A stretch of DNA of 12,354 nt from Candidatus Nomurabacteria bacterium (GTDB lineage Bacteria; Patescibacteriota; Minisyncoccia; Phycocordibacterales; PALSA-1337), in the NCBI GenBank assembly GCA_943354625.1, contig CALRCS010000017.1:1-12354 (forward strand), given 5' to 3'. Made by a program: the position numbers and the translations under genes. The notes below the pieces were generated by a model. It saw only the letters and a list, made by a program, of their open reading frames with translations, did no database searches and was not told the origin of the DNA. Below are positions 8,960 to 12,354 of the stretch, in pieces. Numbering within the stretch: the stretch's first letter is position 1; the number at the start of each line of letters is the position of its first letter.

Positions 8960-8960
8960 T
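8937..8960. promoter_or_regulatory. Operator inverted repeat between -35 and -10
   Basis: AAATATAAC (8937-8945) and GTTATATTT (8952-8960) are exact nine-base inverted arms around the six bases GTATCG. The repeat fills the spacer and covers the -10, so a bound dimer would block RNA polymerase. The likely ligand is the HTH antitoxin encoded downstream, alone or with toxin, as in other type II autoregulated operons. That role is inferred. Confidence 0.65.
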
Positions 8961-8988
8961 ATCTATATGGGCTTAATTATTATATATA

Positions 8989-9363
8989 ATGCAGGATTCA
9001 GAACAGAAATGGCAACTTGAATTATGGGAAAATGAAAATGGTTTTTGTCCTGTCGGAGATTTTTTCAACGAGTTAGAGACAAAAAAGAATTTTGAGTACA
9101 ATAGAATGATTAAGAAGTTGAATTGGTTCAGAACACATTCCCTGTCAATATTAGAAAAAAGAGGAGATTTAAGTAAGGTAAAGAATGAATATTGCTGGGA
9201 GTTACGTTTCAGTGTTGGTATTGAAATCAGGTTTTTGGGAATAATCAAAGAGGATAAAGCGTTGCAGATTTTTTTAGTAACACATGGTTTTCATAAAAAG
9301 GATCAAAAAATTAGAAAATCAGATATAGAAATAGCAAGGAAAAGAATAAAACAAATACTATGA
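8989..9363 (+). CDS. RelE/HigB-family toxin (phage Gp49-like)
   Basis: This 124-aa protein has the pattern of the Gp49-like/HigB branch of RelE-type toxins, which are ribosome-dependent mRNA interferases. The family signature is in the second half: YCWELRFSVGIEIRFLGI (68-85), with R73 and R81 in the usual basic positions, then IFLVTHGFHKKDQKIRKSD (94-112) with the lysine pair 103-104, and EIARKRI (114-120) in the closing helix. The first half is helical, with the PVGDFFNEL segment (21-29) typical of these proteins. It is the first gene of the operon, the toxin-first order of higBA, and shares an ATGA overlap (9360-9363) with the HTH gene. Toxicity and ribosome dependence are inferred from family, not shown. 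Confidence 0.88.
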   Translation: MQDSEQKWQLELWENENGFCPVGDFFNELETKKNFEYNRMIKKLNWFRTHSLSILEKRGDLSKVKNEYCWELRFSVGIEIRFLGIIKEDKALQIFLVTHGFHKKDQKIRKSDIEIARKRIKQIL

Positions 9364-9737
9364 GATTTGAAAAATATATTACAAAAGATAAATTAAATAA
9401 AATACTCTCTTCTAGGGACTGGAAGTTTGATATTGCCATGCTTGTAACCGAGGCGCGTTACTTTGTTGGTTTTACGCAAACACAGTTGGCAAATAAAATG
9501 AAAACAAAGCAGTCAAGTATTGCTCGTGTTGAGAGTGGCAAGATGCTCCCCAGTCTTGATTTTCTAGACAAGCTTGCTAAGGCCATAGGTACAAATTTGG
9601 TTGCGCCAAGATTTGCTTTTATGTTGAATAGGAATACGGATACTAAAATAATACCCTCTTTTATTCAACCAATTGATTTGGCAACCGCAAATATTTCTGT
9701 AGATGCTGGTATAAACAGAGAAGTTAAATTAAATTAA
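9360..9737 (+). CDS. XRE-family HTH antitoxin (HigA-like)
   Basis: This 125-aa protein contains a Cro/C1-type helix-turn-helix at about 24-84: ARYFVGFTQTQLANKMKTKQ followed by SSIARVESGKMLPSLDFLDK and LAKAIG. The FTQTQLA helix, the Q-SSIARVESG recognition helix and the LDFLDKLAKAIGT closing helix are all standard. The first ~20 residues (ITKDKLNKILSSRDWKFD) may bind the toxin, and a tail of ~40 residues follows the HTH, longer than in minimal HigA proteins. It would neutralise the toxin encoded upstream and repress the operon at 8937-8960. The start overlaps the toxin stop by four bases. The next gene starts two bases after its stop codon. Confidence 0.9.
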   Translation: MRFEKYITKDKLNKILSSRDWKFDIAMLVTEARYFVGFTQTQLANKMKTKQSSIARVESGKMLPSLDFLDKLAKAIGTNLVAPRFAFMLNRNTDTKIIPSFIQPIDLATANISVDAGINREVKLN

Positions 9738-9738
9738 T

Positions 9739-10209
9739 ATGAAAAATCAAGAAATCATACATCAGTGGTCTGTAATATGTGACAAGTCATTAATCGAACA
9801 AAACTCGAATCTTCTAAGTCTTTTAAACATAACTGAAGGAATCACAGTTTCTAATCTTGCTAAAGATGGGAAGAAAATTGAGTTGAAAGATTTATCTGAT
9901 AAAGAAAAAGTTTCTATATCGAAAGAAATGAGTTATGTGACAATGTGGAGACGGAATGTTTTTAGTGGTGATTTAATAAAAAAAGAAATCCGACTTGAAT
10001 GGATAAGTCCAAAAGGAACAATGTTATTGAATACAGTATCAGTTTTAAATATGGAAAAAGATATAAAAAATTTAAGAATGATTTTTAATTTTAACACTTT
10101 AGTAATCACGGTACCTGGTACCTATGTAATGAGACTATCTCTCCGAGAATTACAAGAGAAAAATTTCTCTATCATAGTAGATACGCCGGTAGATGTTAAA
10201 GTAGTTTAA
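9739..10209 (+). CDS. Unrecognised 156-aa protein, third gene of the toxin-antitoxin operon
   Basis: I cannot place this protein firmly. It has no signal peptide or membrane span. The start (IIHQWSVICDKSLIEQNSNL) and the strand-rich core EIRLEWISPKGTMLL (83-97), then NLRMIFNFNTLVITVPGTYV (111-130) and a final strand pair ending VDTPVDVKVV, suggest a compact beta sandwich. The WISPKG turn and VPGTYVMRL block recall uncharacterised ~150-residue bacterial proteins (the DUF6941-like type), but that is from memory and weak. It does not look like the SecB chaperone of toxin-antitoxin-chaperone operons. The ATG lies two bases after the antitoxin stop (TAATATG), so it is almost surely co-transcribed and co-translated with the toxin-antitoxin pair. 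A role in controlling or sensing for that pair is an inference from position. Confidence 0.75.
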   Translation: MKNQEIIHQWSVICDKSLIEQNSNLLSLLNITEGITVSNLAKDGKKIELKDLSDKEKVSISKEMSYVTMWRRNVFSGDLIKKEIRLEWISPKGTMLLNTVSVLNMEKDIKNLRMIFNFNTLVITVPGTYVMRLSLRELQEKNFSIIVDTPVDVKVV

Positions 10210-10210
10210 T

Positions 10211-10354
10211 TTAATTATCTGACTCTTCTGCTTTTTTGTACTCTTCGAGTCCTCTAAGGAGCACTTCCTCTTTGGTTGAAGCGTAACCTCTTTTTACTCG
10301 TTCTTCTATAAATTTTTCTTCTTTTTGTGTTGGGTGAAATATAAATATAGACAT
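10211..10354 (-). CDS. 47-aa ribbon-helix-helix-like protein (ParD/CopG type)
   Basis: A short minus-strand frame from ATG (10354-10352) to TAA (10213-10211) encodes 47 residues with a ribbon-helix-helix-like layout: a short strand (SIFIF, 2-6), a first helix (TQKEEKFIEERVKRG, 9-23), the turn YASTKEE and a second helix (EEVLLRGLEEYKK, 29-41). The FIEERVKRGYASTKEEVLLR block closely follows the ParD/CopG-type pattern (F-I-x-x-x-V-x-x-G-x-Y-x-S-x-x-E-V), so a DNA-binding regulator or antitoxin is likely. No cognate ParE-type toxin adjoins it. It converges tail to tail with the third gene of the toxin-antitoxin operon, with one base between the two stops. No Shine-Dalgarno is visible. It was found by reading the strand directly, and its shortness limits confidence. 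Confidence 0.7.
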   Translation of the reverse strand: MSIFIFHPTQKEEKFIEERVKRGYASTKEEVLLRGLEEYKKAEESDN

Positions 10355-10385
10355 AATATATTAAAATTAGAATAGTAATGTTTGA

Positions 10386-10391
10386 ATTATA
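10386..10391 (-). promoter_or_regulatory. Possible -10 of the 47-aa gene
   Basis: The minus strand reads TATAAT at 10391-10386, predicting a start near 10379 and a ~25-base leader. It lies just after the terminator of the 10456 gene, so the small gene can have its own promoter. The region is nearly all A/T and no -35 is clear. Confidence 0.3.
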
Positions 10392-10405
10392 TATAATAAA
10401 TTTAT

Positions 10406-10432
10406 AAAAAAAAAGAGCCGACGTGTCGGCTC
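10406..10432 (-). terminator. Rho-independent terminator after the 10456 gene
   Basis: GAGCCGA (10415-10421) and TCGGCTC (10426-10432) form a seven-pair G/C-rich stem around four bases; an eighth C-G pair is possible. On the minus strand it is followed by nine T residues (complement of 10414-10406). It ends the minus-strand gene at 10456-10869. Confidence 0.9.
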
Positions 10433-10455
10433 CCTCGTGTTCTGTAATGAATTTC

Positions 10456-10869
10456 TTAACCGTTTCTATTAAACCATAACGGCTCTGACTCGATTAAGTT
10501 AGTGGTGAGACCAAATGGAATGCCATCGAGTGACATGATAGTAAAGATCTGCATTCTTTCGCTAACTGTCAAGTGGGGGGAAATCGTTGTAATGTAGGTG
10601 TGTTGTAGTTTCTGTACTACATTTATGAAATCTTGTGTTGAACGAGATTTGCTTAAAGACACACCTGTAAGATTAACAACGCACATCGGCCACTTGTCTG
10701 TGGAATGGTCGCTTACCTGGATGTAAAATTCAGCTGGTCCAATTTCAGGTGACACGTGTAAGTGTGGAATCAAAACTTCTTTCAATATTAGACTCCGAAA
10801 ATCTGCAGAATGAATGCTAGTTAATAATTGTTGTGGGCAACCGTCGTAAAGGACTGCTTTTAGTTTCAT
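10456..10869 (-). CDS. Orphan 137-aa protein, unknown function
   Basis: I do not recognise this protein with confidence. It is soluble, with no signal peptide, and begins MKLKAVLYDGCPQQLL. The middle (AEFYIQVSDH, then MCVVNLTGVSLSKSRSTQDF at 62-81) and the C-terminal part (SERMQIFTIMSLDGIPFG, 103-120) suggest a repeated strand-helix-strand pattern. The RS-x-x-D-F-x-x-V-x-x-L stretch faintly recalls tautomerase-superfamily helices, but the N-terminal catalytic Pro of that group is absent, so this is only a hint. By hand count 53 of 137 codons end in G or C, more than in the neighbouring genes. It stands alone with its own divergent promoter, a leader hairpin and a strong terminator. Its stop is TAA and its ATG (10869-10867) has only a weak AGAAAG-like sequence about ten bases upstream. 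Confidence 0.7.
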   Translation of the reverse strand: MKLKAVLYDGCPQQLLTSIHSADFRSLILKEVLIPHLHVSPEIGPAEFYIQVSDHSTDKWPMCVVNLTGVSLSKSRSTQDFINVVQKLQHTYITTISPHLTVSERMQIFTIMSLDGIPFGLTTNLIESEPLWFNRNG

Positions 10870-10884
10870 AGTTTTATTCTTTCT

Positions 10885-10900
10885 CTAGGGTAGTGCCTAG
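10885..10900 (-). promoter_or_regulatory. Leader hairpin of the 10456 gene
   Basis: CTAGG (10885-10889) and CCTAG (10896-10900) are exact inverted arms around six bases, inside the predicted 45-base leader and 15 bases before the ATG. It could be an RNA hairpin or an operator. No T-tract follows. Confidence 0.35.
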
Positions 10901-10920
10901 TCACGTGCTTATTTAAACCC

Positions 10921-10949
10921 ACACTATCAATTTATTTTTTATTTGTAAA
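10921..10949 (-). promoter_or_regulatory. Promoter of the 10456 gene
   Basis: On the minus strand TTTACA (10949-10944), a 17-base spacer and TAGTGT (10926-10921) form a moderate promoter. Its -35 overlaps the -35 of the gatC promoter on the other strand. Confidence 0.4.
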
Positions 10950-10970
10950 GCGTCATTTTTATGCTAAAAT
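10943..10970 (+). promoter_or_regulatory. Promoter of gatC-gatA, probably leaderless
   Basis: TTGTAA (10943-10948), a 16-base spacer and TAAAAT (10965-10970) with the extended -10 TGC (10962-10964). The -10 ends six bases before the gatC ATG at 10977, so transcription should begin at or beside the start codon. Confidence 0.65.
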
Positions 10971-10976
10971 CTCTCT

Positions 10977-11270
10977 ATGATAACCGTCACCGAAATAGAA
11001 AAATTGGCTAGTTTGGCTCGTATAAAGATAGATGATTCTGAAAAACAGAGTCTTGCAAAGGAAATTGACTCTATTCTTTCATATGTAGACCAGATAAAGA
11101 CCGCAACAGTCGATATAGACCATACACCAGTTCCTGGAGTTGTTCACAATGTTTTTCGACCTGATATTTCTAAGACTCTTTTAAAAGAGGACAGGGAAGG
11201 TATTCTAAATGAAGCACCTGATCGTGAAGGTGACTTTATTGCTGTTAAGAAAATAATTGCACAGGACTAA
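10977..11270 (+). CDS. gatC: Aspartyl/glutamyl-tRNA amidotransferase subunit C (GatC)
   Basis: GatC is the small belt subunit that stabilises the GatA amidase on GatB in the GatCAB complex, which converts Glu-tRNA(Gln) and/or Asp-tRNA(Asn) to the amidated form. The 97-aa protein has the family pattern: EIEKLASLARIKIDD near the start, a helix EIDSILSYVDQIKT (29-42), NVFRPDISK in the middle (the conserved R-x-D) and LNEAPDREGDFIAVKKII at the end (the conserved AP and F-x-V-x-x-I). It is of normal length. gatA starts after a ten-base gap, giving the common order gatC-gatA; gatB is not in the window. It is the first gene of its unit, probably leaderless, with no Shine-Dalgarno. Confidence 0.95.
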   Translation: MITVTEIEKLASLARIKIDDSEKQSLAKEIDSILSYVDQIKTATVDIDHTPVPGVVHNVFRPDISKTLLKEDREGILNEAPDREGDFIAVKKIIAQD

Positions 11271-11280
11271 TTTGACTTTT

Positions 11281-12354
11281 ATGATTGATTTAGAAAATCT
11301 TACAATTAAAAAGGCACATGAAGACATTAAGAATGGAAAATATTCTGCTGTTGATTTGACTAAAGCATATTTAAAAGAAATAGAAAAAAAGAATGGAGAA
11401 TTAAATGCTTATCTAGAAGTTTTTACGGATGCTGTAGAACAGGCTGTAGTTGCCGATGAAAGATTCAGAGCTGGTACAGCAAATCTTTTAACTGGAATTC
11501 CTTTTGCCATAAAAGATAATATTTTAATAAAAGGACGCATTGCTAGTTCCGCTTCAAAGATTTTAGAAAATTATCATGCAGTATATGATGCTACGGTTAT
11601 AGAGAAATTAAAAAGAGAGGGTGTAGTTTTTCTTGGTAGAACAAATATGGACGAGTTTGCTATGGGTGGTTCAACAGAGAATTCAGCGTATGGAGTCACA
11701 AAAAACCCTCACGATACTAACCGTGTCCCCGGAGGAACTTCTGGAGGTTCTGCTGTAGCGGTTTCTGCCAATATGTGCTTAGTTGCCCTAGGTTCTGATA
11801 CGGGAGGTTCTGTGCGACAGCCATCTGCATATTGTGGAATATTGGGTCTAAAACCTACATACGGTGCTGTATCTCGTTACGGGCTAATGGCGGCTGTTTC
11901 CTCTTTTGACCAAATAGGCCCAATGGCAAGAAATATAGAAGATGTGGAAATTGTTTTTAATTTAATAAAAGGAAAGGATGAGAATGATTCAACGACAATT
12001 TCTGATGATACATATTCAAAAATAAAAAGTGAAAGAAAACCAGTGATTGGTATTATAAAATCTTTATTGAATCAAGGTGGAATAAGTAAGGATATTTTAA
12101 ATAATTTTAATGAATCATTAGAGAAATTTAAAAAGCTTGGTTATGAAATAAAAGACATCGAAATTCCCAGTGTTTCGCAAGTTTTACCAATTTATTATAT
12201 CTTGAACTTTGCAGAAATTTCTTCAAACATGTCTAGGTTTGATGGAATGAGATTTGGTCTTCATAAAGATGGGAAAGATGGAATTGATGATTATTTTCAA
12301 ACTCGCGGGGCAGGTCTTGGTAAAGAAGTTAGACGAAGAATCCTTCTCGGAACA
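11281..12354 (+). CDS. gatA: Aspartyl/glutamyl-tRNA amidotransferase subunit A (GatA), truncated at right edge
   Basis: GatA is the amidase subunit that hydrolyses glutamine and passes ammonia to GatB in the GatCAB complex. The window holds the first 358 residues of a protein that is usually ~480, open to the right edge. The amidase-signature Ser-cisSer-Lys triad is intact: K78 in FAIKDN, the cis-Ser S154 in GGTSGGSA and the nucleophile S177 in GSDTGGSVRQP. LGRTNMDEFAMGGSTEN, GLKPTYGAVSRYGLMA and SFDQIGPMARN are standard GatA blocks. The ATG at 11281 gives the normal start; only a weak AGGA lies 13 bases upstream. Its translation is probably linked to gatC. Confidence 0.97.
   Translation, partial: MIDLENLTIKKAHEDIKNGKYSAVDLTKAYLKEIEKKNGELNAYLEVFTDAVEQAVVADERFRAGTANLLTGIPFAIKDNILIKGRIASSASKILENYHAVYDATVIEKLKREGVVFLGRTNMDEFAMGGSTENSAYGVTKNPHDTNRVPGGTSGGSAVAVSANMCLVALGSDTGGSVRQPSAYCGILGLKPTYGAVSRYGLMAAVSSFDQIGPMARNIEDVEIVFNLIKGKDENDSTTISDDTYSKIKSERKPVIGIIKSLLNQGGISKDILNNFNESLEKFKKLGYEIKDIEIPSVSQVLPIYYILNFAEISSNMSRFDGMRFGLHKDGKDGIDDYFQTRGAGLGKEVRRRILLGT

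Noticed and set aside
9739..10209. SecB-like chaperone of a toxin-antitoxin-chaperone system
   Set aside because: Similar size and position, but none of the SecB sequence pattern is recognisable.
10456..10869. Tautomerase (4-OT / MIF superfamily)
   Set aside because: Only a faint resemblance in one helix; no Pro at position 2 and no matching overall pattern.

Overview
This window looks like part of an AT-rich, tightly packed bacterial genome of the Candidatus Patescibacteria (CPR) kind, most likely Parcubacteria-like. That placement is inferred. It rests on the strong A/T bias, the 1-4 base gene overlaps, the near absence of Shine-Dalgarno sequences, short versions of core enzymes, a full set of type IV pilin genes and a putative glycosyl hydrolase (DUF4015-type) next to a small membrane protein. 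No rRNA, tRNA, CRISPR array or insertion sequence is visible.

Layout. 1-727 (minus) is the N-terminal part of an ATP-grasp-like protein that runs off the left edge. It diverges from rsmI (755-1426) across a 27-bp gap with overlapping -10 elements. 1470-2836 holds a two-gene unit: a 71-aa two-helix membrane protein and a membrane-anchored DUF4015-type putative glycoside hydrolase. 2946-3284 is an orphan gene of unusually high GC3, closed by a strong terminator. 3373-8901 is one seven-gene run: a GspG-like pilin, prepilin peptidase, H-, J-, I- and K/PilX-like prepilins, and then ligA, whose start overlaps the stop of the last prepilin gene. 8932-10209 is a promoter/operator followed by a toxin-first type II toxin-antitoxin operon (RelE/HigB-like toxin, XRE-family antitoxin) with a third, unrecognised 156-aa gene. 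A 47-aa ribbon-helix-helix-like protein (10211-10354, minus) converges on it. 10456-10869 (minus) is a second orphan gene with its own terminator, and 10977-12354 is gatC followed by a truncated gatA.

How the genes work together. The pilin cluster supplies the major-type pilin, the complete set of tip-type minor pilins and the maturation enzyme. The assembly ATPases and platform protein are not in the window. The ligA overlap ties a replication/repair enzyme to what may be a DNA-uptake or attachment pilus. gatCA serves Gln-tRNA(Gln)/Asn-tRNA(Asn) formation and rsmI modifies 16S rRNA. The least explained parts are the toxin-antitoxin operon with its third gene and convergent RHH-like neighbour, and the two compositionally unusual orphan genes. 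Several start codons lie 6-8 bases after a -10 hexamer, which suggests leaderless mRNAs.
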